Assembly (NCBI RefSeq): GCF_001941345.1
Contig: NZ_CP009251.1
Span: forward strand, 558,001-622,000
DNA: 64,000 nt
Direction: 5' to 3'
Source of the DNA: Corynebacterium stationis
GTDB taxonomy: Bacteria; Actinomycetota; Actinomycetes; Mycobacteriales; Mycobacteriaceae
The translations under genes were made by a program, and so were the position numbers. The notes under the pieces are model-generated. The model worked only from the letters and a program-made list of their open reading frames with translations, was not told the DNA's origin and made no database searches. Positions 7,424 through 16,367 of this stretch are shown in pieces (the first letter of the stretch is position 1; each line of letters starts with the position of its first letter).

Positions 7424-10400
7424 ATGAGGTTCAACGGCGGAAGTCAGCTGTCTTGGTCGCGCATTGAAAGGATTTTATCCGGCCGGCTAGGACCTACTCC
7501 CGTGCGGGTTTATGACGATTCGCCACAGCTTATCGACGCCACCCCGCGCCGCCCTAAGACTCAATCTCAAGTACCTTTTGCGGAACTACATGCCATCTCA
7601 TGCTACTCCTTCTTGGCCGGTGCTTCCGAACCGGAAGAGATGGTGGATAGGGCAGTTGAACTGGGGTTAGAAGCTTTAGCGGTGGTGGATCGTGATGGCT
7701 TTTATGGCCTGATGAAATTTGCTGAAGCTGCCGCTTTGCGTGGGCTGCCGACGGTCTATGGAGTGGAGCTGTCCATCGGCAAAGGTCTGCTTGCGATCGC
7801 GCGTGGGCCAGAAGGGTATCGGCGTCTATCGCGACTGGTGGCGCAGGCGCGGATGGCGACGGGTGAAAAAGATGAAGTGCGTTATCCTCCGCTTGCGGAA
7901 GTTGCCGAACACTTAGGCGAGGAGTGCGTCATTGTCGTTGGGTATGAGTGGGCCGATGAGGTTGATGGGCTGATAGCGGATTTCGGCGCTGAGAATGTGG
8001 TGCTGGAATACGCTGCGACGCTAAGACCAGAAGATACTGACCACCACGACATAGTAGATGCCATGCGCGCGCGACATCAGCTGTGCGCGATTGCTACCGC
8101 GCTGCCGGCTGCCGCGACGCGAAAGGATGCGCGCCTGGCTGCGGCAAAGCACGCGCTTTTTCGCCGGGAGTCTTTGGAACAAGCAGAATCTACCCAACAC
8201 CCCATGGGGGCGCAGTGGCTGCGCTCAGGCGAGCAGATGCGCATGCTTATGCCCGACCGCGCTGAGGAAATCGCCTTTACTGTTGAGCTTGCCCGAGCAT
8301 GCGCCTTTACCTGGGATGCACTCGCCCCGAATCTACCGCACTGCGGGGTACCCGAAGGCTTTGATGAGATGAGCTGGCTACGCGAGATGGTCGCCCAGCG
8401 TGCCCCGCGGCGATACCGCGCGCACCCAAAGTCGTGGAACAAGGCGAAGAGGCAGATTGAGCATGAGCTGGGGGTCATCGAAAAGCTAGGCTTTCCCGGC
8501 TATTTCCTGATTGTCACCGATATCGTGGATTTTTGTTCCCGCAACAGTATCTTGTGCCAAGGCCGTGGCTCTGCGGCGAACTCCGTGGTGTGTTTTGTCC
8601 TCGGCATTACTAATGCAGAGCCGATTTCCGCGCAGCTGCTGTTTGAACGTTTCCTTTCCCCGGACCGCGATGGCCCGCCCGATATTGATGTTGATATCGA
8701 ATCCGGTCGCCGGGAAGAAGTCATCCAGTACGTCTATGATTTCTACGGCCGCGACCGTGCGGCGCAGGTAGCGAATGTGATTACCTACCGCCGCAAGGGT
8801 GCGCTTCGCGATGCCGCGCGTGCCTTGGGCTACCCACAAGGCGCCGGCGATGCGTGGTCGAAAGGTATTGCGGATCCTCCCGAAGACGTCTCCCACCTCG
8901 CCGAGCAATTTCGTGGCCAGCCGCGACATTTAGGTATTCACTCGGGCGGCATGGTCTTATGCGACCGCCCGATTGCCGATGTCGTGCCCATGGAGTGGGC
9001 GCGCATGGATAATCGTTCGGTGCTGCAGTGGGATAAAGACGACTGTGCCGCAGCCGGGCTGGTGAAATTCGACCTGCTGGGCTTAGGCATGCTCGAAGCT
9101 ATTCACCACATGGTGGACTTGGTGAAAGAAACCCGCGGCAAGACCATCAATCTCTGGGAGCTGGACCTTGCGGACCCGGAGGTTTACGCGATGTTGTCGC
9201 GTGCCGATGCCGTGGGTGTCTTCCAAGTCGAATCCCGCGCGCAGCTAGCAACCCTGCCGCGTCTTAAACCCCGCCGCTTTTTTGACCTAGTGGTGGAAGT
9301 TGCCCTGATTCGTCCCGGCCCCATCCAAGGTGGTTCGGTGCACCCGTATCTGCGCCGACGCAATGGGGAAGAAGAGGTGAGCTATGACCATCCGGTGTTG
9401 GAGAAGTCCTTGGGTAAGACCTTAGGTATTCCGCTGTTTCAGGAACAACTGATGCAGATTGCTGTCGATGCCGCCGGCTTTACCGGCGCCGAAGCCGACG
9501 AGCTACGCCGCGCGATGGGGTCGAAACGCTCCCCAGAGCGTATGGATGCCTTGCGCCAGCGCTTTTTTACTGGTTTGTGGGAGACCAACCAGATTGAGGG
9601 CGAGGTCGCCTTGACCTTGTGGAATAAGATTGTGGCGTTTGCGGCCTATGGCTTCCCCGAATCGCACGCGCAGTCTTTTGCCTCCCTGGTGTATTTCTCG
9701 GCATGGTTTAAGCACTATTACCCGGCGGAGTTCTGCGTGGGTTTGCTGCGCGCGCAGCCCATGGGGTTTTACTCGCCGCAGTCGCTTATTCAGGATGCCC
9801 GTCGGCATGGGGTGCGCATTTTGCCTGTCGATGTCAACGCCTCTGGCACCGAGGCTCGCCTCGAAGCGCACTCAGATGGTGCTTTTGCCATTCGCGTAGG
9901 CCTCAACCTTGTGCAAGGACTGAGCAAAGTCACTGATCGGATTGAAGAGAATGCGCCGTATAAGGACATGGCGGATTTAGCGCGCCGGGCTGATTTGAAC
10001 ACGGCGAATTTGGAGGCACTGGCAAAAGCGGGCGCGTTGGATTGCTTTGGGCTAAGTCGCCGGCAAGCGTTATGGAATGCGCGCGTGGCGGCAACGGAAC
10101 GTGAGGGCATGCTGCCGGGGCTAACTATTACTGAAGCACCCGCGCTGCCCGGGATGAGCCTGATGGAGCTGGTTGCCACCGACATTTCCTCGACGGGTGT
10201 TACGCATAATCTGCAACCGATGCAGCTGATTCGCCCGCCGGGCGTGTTAACCGCGGCGGAGCTCAAGACTGCTGAGGACGGCTCGCGTATTCGCGTGGCG
10301 GGCATCGTCACGCACCGGCAGCGCCCGCAGACCGCGAGCGGTGTGACCTTTTTCGGCCTCGAAGATGAAACCGGGCTGATTAATGTGATGGTGACCCCGG

Positions 10401-10561
10401 GACTGTGGAAGCGCAACAAGGTCGTCGCACGCACGGCAAAGGCTTTGGTGATTCGCGGAATTGTTTCTAATGCCAATGGCGCAGCAACAGTTACTGCCGA
10501 CAAATTGGAAGCACTTGATGTGGGCAGTTTCTTCTCACGCGGCAGCCGAGATTTCCACTAG
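7424..10561 (+). CDS. dnaE2: Error-prone DNA polymerase III alpha subunit
   Basis: 1045 residues from ATG 7424 (MRFNGGSQLSWSRIERIL, a typical DnaE2 opening). It has an N-terminal PHP domain (AELHAISCYSFLAGASEPEEMV); the second His of the usual LHxHS is Ile here. The C-family catalytic core follows with PDIDVDIESGRREEVIQYVYDFYG and RPGPIQGGSVHPYLRRR. Near the C-terminus are a helix-hairpin-helix region and an OB fold (RIRVAGIVTHRQRP...FFGLEDETGLINVMV). DnaE2 performs error-prone synthesis across lesions with ImuA'/ImuB, and the SOS box just upstream supports damage induction. Confidence 0.93.
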   Translation: MRFNGGSQLSWSRIERILSGRLGPTPVRVYDDSPQLIDATPRRPKTQSQVPFAELHAISCYSFLAGASEPEEMVDRAVELGLEALAVVDRDGFYGLMKFAEAAALRGLPTVYGVELSIGKGLLAIARGPEGYRRLSRLVAQARMATGEKDEVRYPPLAEVAEHLGEECVIVVGYEWADEVDGLIADFGAENVVLEYAATLRPEDTDHHDIVDAMRARHQLCAIATALPAAATRKDARLAAAKHALFRRESLEQAESTQHPMGAQWLRSGEQMRMLMPDRAEEIAFTVELARACAFTWDALAPNLPHCGVPEGFDEMSWLREMVAQRAPRRYRAHPKSWNKAKRQIEHELGVIEKLGFPGYFLIVTDIVDFCSRNSILCQGRGSAANSVVCFVLGITNAEPISAQLLFERFLSPDRDGPPDIDVDIESGRREEVIQYVYDFYGRDRAAQVANVITYRRKGALRDAARALGYPQGAGDAWSKGIADPPEDVSHLAEQFRGQPRHLGIHSGGMVLCDRPIADVVPMEWARMDNRSVLQWDKDDCAAAGLVKFDLLGLGMLEAIHHMVDLVKETRGKTINLWELDLADPEVYAMLSRADAVGVFQVESRAQLATLPRLKPRRFFDLVVEVALIRPGPIQGGSVHPYLRRRNGEEEVSYDHPVLEKSLGKTLGIPLFQEQLMQIAVDAAGFTGAEADELRRAMGSKRSPERMDALRQRFFTGLWETNQIEGEVALTLWNKIVAFAAYGFPESHAQSFASLVYFSAWFKHYYPAEFCVGLLRAQPMGFYSPQSLIQDARRHGVRILPVDVNASGTEARLEAHSDGAFAIRVGLNLVQGLSKVTDRIEENAPYKDMADLARRADLNTANLEALAKAGALDCFGLSRRQALWNARVAATEREGMLPGLTITEAPALPGMSLMELVATDISSTGVTHNLQPMQLIRPPGVLTAAELKTAEDGSRIRVAGIVTHRQRPQTASGVTFFGLEDETGLINVMVTPGLWKRNKVVARTAKALVIRGIVSNANGAATVTADKLEALDVGSFFSRGSRDFH

Positions 10562-10606
10562 ACGTGCGAAGGATTCGCGCTTTCGGGAAAAGAGATCGCC
10601 GAATTG

Positions 10607-10633
10607 GCTAACTAGCCCGGTTGACTAGTTAGC
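10607..10633. terminator. Bidirectional hairpin between dnaE2 and the HNH gene
   Basis: GCTAACTAG (10607-10615) and CTAGTTAGC (10625-10633) form a perfect 9-bp stem with a 9-base loop, followed by TTTC on the plus strand. It lies between two convergent genes. Confidence 0.6.
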
Positions 10634-10662
10634 TTTCGCTAGCTGCGGGGATCGCCCTGGTT

Positions 10663-11802
10663 TTAGATGAGGTTCATCGCTCCCATGCTGCTCACGTGGT
10701 GCGTATTGCCCACAAGCTTTCCGCCTGGGGTCTGCAGGCGGACTTTGCCGCGGTGGCGTCGCATTCTTCCGCGGCTCGGCTTCCCTTTTCCTCGCTTATT
10801 TTTTCTTTTCTGTGACCCGGGATTAGCCGGGTCACCGTCGTCGTTGACGCCGTTGTGGTACTTACACAGCATCGTCAGGTTCGAGGGTTTGGTGTGTCCG
10901 CCGTGTTTGTGGGCGTCGATGTGGTGGACCTGGCATCTATCGGCTGGTACGTTGCAGTCCGGCCATGGGCACACGAGGTTCTCTGCCATGGCGAGAGTGC
11001 GAAGTTTGTCTGATGCGAATCGGGCTTCGTACAAGTTCACCGGTCCGGCGGTGGGGTGGAAGAGCCCGACGTAGAGTTTGTCGCCGAGTGCGCCTTCCAT
11101 TGCGGCGTTAATGAACTCAGAGCCCGTCATGGTCGTACCGTCGGAAAGAGCAACAACGACGTCCTCGCCTTTGTCGCAAGAGACTTTCGCGAAATCATCG
11201 AGACCAATGGCAATCACGGTGCGGTATTCAGGGCGGATAAGCCCGGTGCCGGTGCCTTCGATGAGGTCCCAGAAAGGCTCCAGTAGGGCTTCGGAGCGTG
11301 GCTGGTCTTCATCTGTGATCGCAGCATCAAGCGTCTTTTCTAAATCAGTAATACGGCGCTGCGTATCGGTAATACTAATAGTGCGCAGGCCGTCTACAAC
11401 CCGGCCAAGGCGCACCCCGGGTTTCTTTTTGGTGTCGCCGCCTTCTTCGGTGACGCGTTTCTTAGCGTAGGCTTCGACTTCTTCGAAGGTGCCCTCAAAC
11501 GCGATAAGCTCGGCACGCAGCTTCCATGCGGCGCCGCGGGTGTTGAGTTTCTTGGCGTGTTTGTTGACCATTTCTAAGTATTCGAGGCTTAATTGCCTTG
11601 CTTCAGCAAGAGCTACTGAATCGCGCTGCACCTTGGGAGAATCAGCAGGACCAAAGAAAACTGTGGCTAGCCGGGTGTATTTTCGCGCCGTGTTCAGTGG
11701 CATTAGGCCATCGGCTAAGTCATAAGGGGAGCACTCGTAAACATCGCGGAGGATGGTTATTCCGCTGGTGTAGAAGAGTTTTATTATTTGTTGTCCGTTC
11801 AT
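10663..11802 (-). CDS. HNH endonuclease domain protein (13E12/DUF222-like layout)
   Basis: About 379 residues from the ATG at 11802 (MNGQQIIKLFYTSG). The C-terminal part has a zinc-ribbon HNH motif: CPWPDCNVPADRC, then VHHIDAHKHGG, SNLTMLCKYHN. A very basic tail (KRKNKRGKGKPSRGRMRRHRGK) suggests nucleic-acid binding. The long helical N-terminal region matches the multi-copy HNH proteins common in corynebacteria and other actinobacteria, whose role is unsettled. An earlier start at 11850 is possible. Its upstream region carries an inverted pair of perfect DnaA boxes. Confidence 0.82.
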   Translation of the reverse strand: MNGQQIIKLFYTSGITILRDVYECSPYDLADGLMPLNTARKYTRLATVFFGPADSPKVQRDSVALAEARQLSLEYLEMVNKHAKKLNTRGAAWKLRAELIAFEGTFEEVEAYAKKRVTEEGGDTKKKPGVRLGRVVDGLRTISITDTQRRITDLEKTLDAAITDEDQPRSEALLEPFWDLIEGTGTGLIRPEYRTVIAIGLDDFAKVSCDKGEDVVVALSDGTTMTGSEFINAAMEGALGDKLYVGLFHPTAGPVNLYEARFASDKLRTLAMAENLVCPWPDCNVPADRCQVHHIDAHKHGGHTKPSNLTMLCKYHNGVNDDGDPANPGSQKRKNKRGKGKPSRGRMRRHRGKVRLQTPGGKLVGNTHHVSSMGAMNLI

Positions 11803-11854
11803 AACTTCGACACTAAAACGCGAACGCAAGTCCACGCTAGGGCAAGACAAAAAA

Positions 11855-11906
11855 CCTGTGGATAACTACGTTGACGCGTCACGCAACAGCCAAAGTTATC
11901 CACAGG
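11855..11906. repeat. 13-bp inverted repeat, each arm a perfect DnaA box
   Basis: CCTGTGGATAACT (11855-11867) and AGTTATCCACAGG (11894-11906) are perfect inverted copies 26 bases apart. Each contains the DnaA-box consensus TTATCCACA (minus strand 11857-11865; plus strand 11896-11904). Between them lies the palindrome TGACGCGTCA (11872-11881). The element sits between the HNH gene and the divergent PH-domain gene. It could bind DnaA, regulate the HNH gene, or be a recognition site of the HNH protein; the sequence alone does not decide. Confidence 0.85.
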
Positions 11907-12024
11907 AAGCCCATTTATGGAGGAATTGAGAGTAGTTTGGAGACTTCTGGGGCTGCCACGCACGACCACAAGGAGACACTTTCCTATCGCGGGGCAGTAG
12001 GGAATTCCACTAGGGTGGGGCTTT

Positions 12025-12504
12025 ATGAACTCACGCGATGTCGTACCCGATGGCATGAATCCGGTATCCAGGAAACTGATCAAAGCACGTTATATTGTCA
12101 ATCTTTCTTGGATGGCGTTTTTTACAATTGCAGCGGGCGTCGCGGGGTATTTTTTGCACTGGTCCTTTTATATTATCGCCGGTGTCTTTGTCGCGTTGAT
12201 TCTATGGCTGTTGTGGCTCATTCCTTCCCAGGTCAAACTCATGGGCTGGCAAGAAACTGATGATGAGCTGCTGATTACTAAGGGCCGTTTGTGGCACAGG
12301 TTTACCGTCGTGCCCTATGGCCGTATTCAATTCGTGGATGTTTCCTCCGGACCCATTGCACGCATGTATGGATTGAAAGCCGTCAAACTGCACACCGCAT
12401 CAGCTGGCACCGATGCGACCGTCAAAGGCCTCGAGGCAGATACCGCCGATGCTCTGCGTGAGCGCTTGGCCGATAAGGCGCGCGAGAGGATGAGCGGTCT
12501 ATGA
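12025..12504 (+). CDS. PH (bPH2/DUF304) domain membrane protein, YdbS-like
   Basis: 159 residues. Two closely spaced membrane segments (about residues 25-63) are followed by a bacterial PH domain: LMGWQETDDELLITKGRLWHRFTVVPYGRIQFVDVSSGPIARMYGLKAVKLHTAS. This is the small partner of a two-gene pair resembling Bacillus ydbS-ydbT, linked there to resistance against membrane-active peptides. It overlaps the next gene by 4 bases (ATGA). Confidence 0.82.
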   Translation: MNSRDVVPDGMNPVSRKLIKARYIVNLSWMAFFTIAAGVAGYFLHWSFYIIAGVFVALILWLLWLIPSQVKLMGWQETDDELLITKGRLWHRFTVVPYGRIQFVDVSSGPIARMYGLKAVKLHTASAGTDATVKGLEADTADALRERLADKARERMSGL

Positions 12505-13988
12505 GCCACGACTTTGAAGAAGAACGTAGTGAGGCTCCCGAAGACGTTGCGGTGATCGATGCAGATGCCGCACCTGCCGATGCAGGCTACCGGCGGGTAC
12601 ACCGCCTAACCCCGTTGCTGCGCTTTTGGTCGGTAATTCTGGCCATGATCACGGTCTTTGTTTTGCAGGTAAATCTGGAAGTGCTGGGTGATATCTACGC
12701 TTTCTTCAACGATGGTCACTTAGGTGAAGCAATGCGGGGTACTGCCATTGCGGTGGGCGGTTTTATTCTGCTGTGCCTGATTTTGTGGTTTGTTTCTGGT
12801 ATCTGGTGGCGGCGCTTAGGATTCAAGCTTGGAGAAGAAGAAATTTCTTTGCGGCGGGGAGTGCTATCGAAGTCACTGCGCTCTGCCCGTTATGACCGCA
12901 CGCAGGCTGTCGACGTGGTAGAAAATCTCATCGCGCGCATCTTTGGCCTGGCGGCGGTGCGCGTGGAAACTGCCGGCGGTACCTCGTCAGCGATTGAAAT
13001 CGCTTACCTGAAGAAATCCGAAGCGGAAGATTTACGCTTGGAAGTCCTTGCTCATGTGCATGGCGTCGTCGAGGCAGCGCTTGACGATGAACCAGAGCAA
13101 ACCAACGAAGCGCAAATCAACCCAGATATTGTCCCCGAGATTCCTATTTGGCGGTCAATCGCGGCGGCAACTTTGCGCGCCACCACGATTTTTACCGTGG
13201 CTTTTGTCGTCGTCATTATCGTCACCCCGGTGCCGTTGAGCACTGTTGTTCCGATTCTGGTCGGTATCGTCCCCTCCGTGTGGGGACTGTTGGATTCTTC
13301 CTGGCGTTTTAATGCACAGGTCAACGAGGAAGAAAATACGCTCAATATTGCCTACGGTTTAGCCGACCGTCGCCGGCAATCCATCCGCATTGAACGTATT
13401 CACGGGGTGCGCATTACCCAGCCGCTGTTGTGGCGGTTCTTTGGTTGGTACGAAGTCAATGTCTCAGTAGCAGGCTATGGACAAGCCAGCGGTGGCAAAC
13501 AATCTGGTTCCACGCGCATCCTTCCCGTCGGCAGTAGGGATTTGGCGCTGACATTATTTGAACGCGTGAGTGACTTAACCGCAGAACAAATCGCGACGTA
13601 CGCACAGCCCGAAGGGCATACACAGGCCGATTTCACTTCGCCACAGCGTGCGGTCTGGTCGTCGCCGCTGGACCATACTAAGCAAGCGGTTACGCTGCTT
13701 GACGATGACACCATCGCCATCGCGCACGCAGGCCGGATCAACCGTCGAGTAATCGCGGTGACTACCTCGCACATCCAAGAGCTGACCTTTAAAGCAGGAC
13801 CAATTCGTCAGATGCTGCGCTTAGGCACCGTGAGGTTTGAGATGGTCGCAGGTCCTGCCACCTTAGCGGGAGAAGACTTAGAATTTACTGCCTGCGTGGA
13901 AATAATGGATAGGCTTCGTGCCCGCAAGCTTCCCGCCATGACATCCGCCAGCCAACCCACCATCGCCGAAGTCGAAGACAAGGAATAA
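12501..13988 (+). CDS. PH (bPH2/DUF304) domain membrane protein, YdbT-like
   Basis: 495 residues with an N-terminal pair of membrane helices, a second pair near residues 220-260, and repeated bPH2 domains. The repeats include GFKLGEEEISLRRGVLSKSLRSARYDRTQAVDVVENLIARIFGLAAVRVETAGG, and NIAYGLADRRRQSIRIERIHGVRITQPLLWRFFGWYEVNVSVAGYG. It is the large partner of the preceding gene. A role in the membrane or envelope is likely; the substrate is unknown. Confidence 0.82.
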   Translation: MSHDFEEERSEAPEDVAVIDADAAPADAGYRRVHRLTPLLRFWSVILAMITVFVLQVNLEVLGDIYAFFNDGHLGEAMRGTAIAVGGFILLCLILWFVSGIWWRRLGFKLGEEEISLRRGVLSKSLRSARYDRTQAVDVVENLIARIFGLAAVRVETAGGTSSAIEIAYLKKSEAEDLRLEVLAHVHGVVEAALDDEPEQTNEAQINPDIVPEIPIWRSIAAATLRATTIFTVAFVVVIIVTPVPLSTVVPILVGIVPSVWGLLDSSWRFNAQVNEEENTLNIAYGLADRRRQSIRIERIHGVRITQPLLWRFFGWYEVNVSVAGYGQASGGKQSGSTRILPVGSRDLALTLFERVSDLTAEQIATYAQPEGHTQADFTSPQRAVWSSPLDHTKQAVTLLDDDTIAIAHAGRINRRVIAVTTSHIQELTFKAGPIRQMLRLGTVRFEMVAGPATLAGEDLEFTACVEIMDRLRARKLPAMTSASQPTIAEVEDKE

Positions 13989-13993
13989 GCGGG

Positions 13994-14293
13994 TTAAGCC
14001 GCTTCGAAACGGATCTTGAGCCCAAGCGCGTGAGCAACCTTGATAATGGTGCTCAGGCTTGGATTTCCGTCTTCGCCAAGAGACTTGTACAGACCCTCTC
14101 TGCTCATGCCAGATTGGCGGGCAATCTCGCTAAAGTTTCGCGAGCGGGCGATATATCCCAAAACTCGCTTGATTGCTGCTGAGTCATCACCGTCTTCTTC
14201 GAGAGTTGCCTCAAGATACGCAGCAATGTCCTCTGCTGTATTGAGGTAGTTGGCTGGGTCCAATGGCATGAACGTTTCATCAAGAGTGCTCAT
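13994..14293 (-). CDS. Antitoxin of a HigBA/RelE-type addiction module (HI1420-like)
   Basis: 99 residues from the ATG at 14293, which overlaps the end of the toxin reading frame (ATGA). It has the family pattern ETFMPLDPANYLNTAEDIAAYLEATLEE, RVLGYIARSRNFSEIARQSGMSREGLYKSL and GNPSLSTIIKVAHALGLKIRF: an acidic N-terminal segment and an XRE-like helix-turn-helix. It should bind and neutralise the toxin and repress the operon. Since the toxin is frameshifted, this may now be an orphan antitoxin. A start at 14320 is less likely given the overlap. Confidence 0.85.
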   Translation of the reverse strand: MSTLDETFMPLDPANYLNTAEDIAAYLEATLEEDGDDSAAIKRVLGYIARSRNFSEIARQSGMSREGLYKSLGEDGNPSLSTIIKVAHALGLKIRFEAA

Positions 14294-14594
14294 GATTGAT
14301 TTCCCTTCTGATTTCGCCATGTTTCGGCAATTACTAGCGCTGTCTTAATGTCTTCTTTTTGAGTTGATTTATCTCCACCGGTTAGTAAGAGAATCAGCCT
14401 GTCTTGTTCACGAATGAAATACACCTATATCCAGGGCCTAAGTTGATGCGTAGCTCTGAAATCCCCATTCCAACGGGTTTAATATCGCCAGGATTACCCG
14501 CGGCCAAACGTTCGATAGGTTTCAATATTCGAGCTGCAGCCTGGCGATCCTTTAGTTTTCTCAGCCAGTTGTCGAACGATGAGGAAGTGCTCAC
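14290..14594 (-). pseudogene. Toxin of the addiction module, frameshifted (HI1419/HigB-like)
   Basis: From GTG 14594 the frame reads VSTSSSFDNWLRKLKDRQAA...GISELRINLGPGYR, a good match to this ~100-residue toxin family. It then runs off into CISFVNKTG and stops at 14394. The neighbouring frame continues the family sequence (YFIREQDRLILLL TGGDKSTQKEDIKTALVIAETWRN) to a stop at 14290 that overlaps the antitoxin ATG. Restoring one base at the CC at 14424-14425 (GG on the coding strand) joins both parts into about 101 residues. It is either a true inactivating deletion or a sequencing error. Confidence 0.82.
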
Positions 14595-14652
14595 TTCAAC
14601 CAGGGTGCCAACTGTAGTTCACGACTGGATGGTGGGCAAGGGATATCAGTGC

Positions 14653-15120
14653 CTAGACGCCGCCAGGAAAACCTAGTTGGCGCCAGGCTTCGTACACTGC
14701 GGTAGAGGCGGCGTTGGATAAATTCATCGAGCGGCGCGCGGGGACCATCGGGATGCGAACCTCTTCGGTGATACGGGGATGCGCCAGGTGTTCGGCGGGC
14801 AAACCACTTGGTTCGGTGCCGAAAAGTAGTATGTCCCCGTCGGTGTATTCGACATCACTGAACCATTTAGTTGCAGAGGTTGTAAACGCGAATACCCGCG
14901 CGCCGGGCAACGCTTCCATGCACGCGTCAAAGTCGGCGTGGATTTTTAGATCTGCCAGGTCATGGTAGTCAAGGCCTGCGCGTTTGAGGTGCTTATCGTC
15001 AAAGTTAAAGCCCAGTGGTTCCACCAAGTGCAGCTTGGCGCCAGTCACCGCTGCGGTGCGGATGGCGTTGCCAGTATTAGTGGGAATGACAGGATTATCG
15101 AACACGATGTGTAACGGCAT
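14653..15120 (-). CDS. trmL: tRNA (cytidine(34)-2'-O)-methyltransferase
   Basis: 155 residues from ATG 15120 (MPLHIVFDNPVIPTNTGNAIRTA). It is a SPOUT-fold methyltransferase with the knot motifs LLFGTEPSGLP and IRIPMVPARRSMNLSNAAS. The family methylates the ribose at the wobble position of tRNA-Leu using S-adenosylmethionine. An ATG two codons upstream (15126) is an alternative. It is divergent from folD with only ~23 bases between starts, so their promoters must overlap. Confidence 0.88.
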   Translation of the reverse strand: MPLHIVFDNPVIPTNTGNAIRTAAVTGAKLHLVEPLGFNFDDKHLKRAGLDYHDLADLKIHADFDACMEALPGARVFAFTTSATKWFSDVEYTDGDILLFGTEPSGLPAEHLAHPRITEEVRIPMVPARRSMNLSNAASTAVYEAWRQLGFPGGV

Positions 15121-15143
15121 AACCATAAGTTTAAGATGGGTGC

Positions 15144-15989
15144 ATGACTGCAACCACTTTGGATGGAAAACTGTACCGCGCCGAGCTATTTGAAGACCTC
15201 AAAAAGCGAGTTGCCGCACTGGATAAGCAGCCAGGGCTGGCCACCGTTTTGGTAGGTGAAGATCCAGGTTCACACTCTTATGTGAAGATGAAGCACCGCG
15301 ATTGCGAAGAACTTGGAATCGCGTCGATTCGTAAAGACCTGCCAGAAGACACCACCCAGGAAGAGCTTGAAGCAGTCATTGCGGAGCTCAACGCCGATGA
15401 CAATGTCACCGGCTACATCGTCCAGCTGCCGCTGCCGAAGCATCTCAACGAAAACCGCATCCTGGAATTGATTGACCCGGAAAAAGATGCTGACGGTCTG
15501 CACCCGGTAAACCTCGGCAAGCTGGTCCTCAACGAGGACGCACCACTGCCATGTACGCCAAATGGCTGCATTTCTTTGCTGCGTCGCTACAACGTTGAAA
15601 TTGACGGCGCCAAAGTGGTTGTCATCGGCCGCGGCGTGACCGTGGGCCGCCCAATCGGTTTGATGCTCACCCGCCGCAGCGAAAATGCCACGGTGACCCT
15701 GTGCCACACCGGTACTAAGGATCTGAAGGCAGAAACCTTGGAAGCTGACATCATCATCGCTGCAGCAGGCAAGCCACACATGCTCACCGCCGACATGGTC
15801 AAAGAAGGCGCAGCTATCTTGGACGTGGGAGTCTCGCGTGTCGATGGCAAACTTGCCGGCGACGTACACCCTGACGTGTGGGAAAAGGCCGGATTTATCT
15901 CTCCGAACCCAGGTGGCGTGGGCCCATTGACCCGTACCTTCCTGGTTTCTAATATCGTCGAGCGCGCAGAGCAGCTCGCAGCCAAGTAG
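15144..15989 (+). CDS. folD: Methylenetetrahydrofolate dehydrogenase/cyclohydrolase
   Basis: 281 residues, normal for FolD. Signature elements are [15 protein letters not shown] (catalytic Lys), [37 protein letters not shown], the NADP-binding stretch [18 protein letters not shown], and [17 protein letters not shown] near the end. It interconverts methylene-, methenyl- and formyl-tetrahydrofolate in the cytoplasm, supplying one-carbon units. A DUF3017 gene follows. Confidence 0.96.
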   Translation: MTATTLDGKLYRAELFEDLKKRVAALDKQPGLATVLVGEDPGSHSYVKMKHRDCEELGIASIRKDLPEDTTQEELEAVIAELNADDNVTGYIVQLPLPKHLNENRILELIDPEKDADGLHPVNLGKLVLNEDAPLPCTPNGCISLLRRYNVEIDGAKVVVIGRGVTVGRPIGLMLTRRSENATVTLCHTGTKDLKAETLEADIIIAAAGKPHMLTADMVKEGAAILDVGVSRVDGKLAGDVHPDVWEKAGFISPNPGGVGPLTRTFLVSNIVERAEQLAAK

Positions 15990-16012
15990 CTCAAAGTAAA
16001 GCCCGTAAGAAT

Positions 16013-16330
16013 ATGCTGTCAGTGTCGAACCCGCACGATATCCACGTGAAGCCTTCGCCTTTACCAGGCTGGCTACAGTGGGTATTTATCGCGCTGTTTG
16101 GCCTCGGCGTTGTGGCTTCCGGCGTGATGAGCCTGATGGAGCATTGGCGCCGCGCTACTTTCCTGTTAGGCGCCGCCATGATTTGGCTCGCAGTCGTGCG
16201 CAGAACCTGTGATTCTGACCGGGTAGGCGTATTCGCCGTGCGCTCGCGCCGATTCGACATGGCATTTTCTACTGCCCTCGGCGCAGCGCTTGTGTGGCTC
16301 TCAGCTTCGGTGGATGCCCTCGGAAGCTAA
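16013..16330 (+). CDS. DUF3017 family small membrane protein
   Basis: 105 residues with about three hydrophobic segments: LPGWLQWVFIALFGLGVVASGVMSL, ATFLLGAAMIWLAVV and the C-terminal FSTALGAALVWLSASVDAL. Genes of this family usually follow folD in actinobacteria, as here (23-base gap). Function is unknown. Confidence 0.8.
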   Translation: MLSVSNPHDIHVKPSPLPGWLQWVFIALFGLGVVASGVMSLMEHWRRATFLLGAAMIWLAVVRRTCDSDRVGVFAVRSRRFDMAFSTALGAALVWLSASVDALGS

Positions 16331-16342
16331 TGCTCACGGGAT

Positions 16343-16362
16343 GCGCGCTCCCCGAAGCGCGC
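16343..16362. terminator. Hairpin between the DUF3017 gene and metX
   Basis: GCGCGCT (16343-16349) and AGCGCGC (16356-16362) form a perfect 7-bp GC-rich stem with a 6-base loop between two convergent genes. There is no T-run, so termination strength is uncertain. Confidence 0.5.
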
Positions 16363-16367
16363 TCCTG

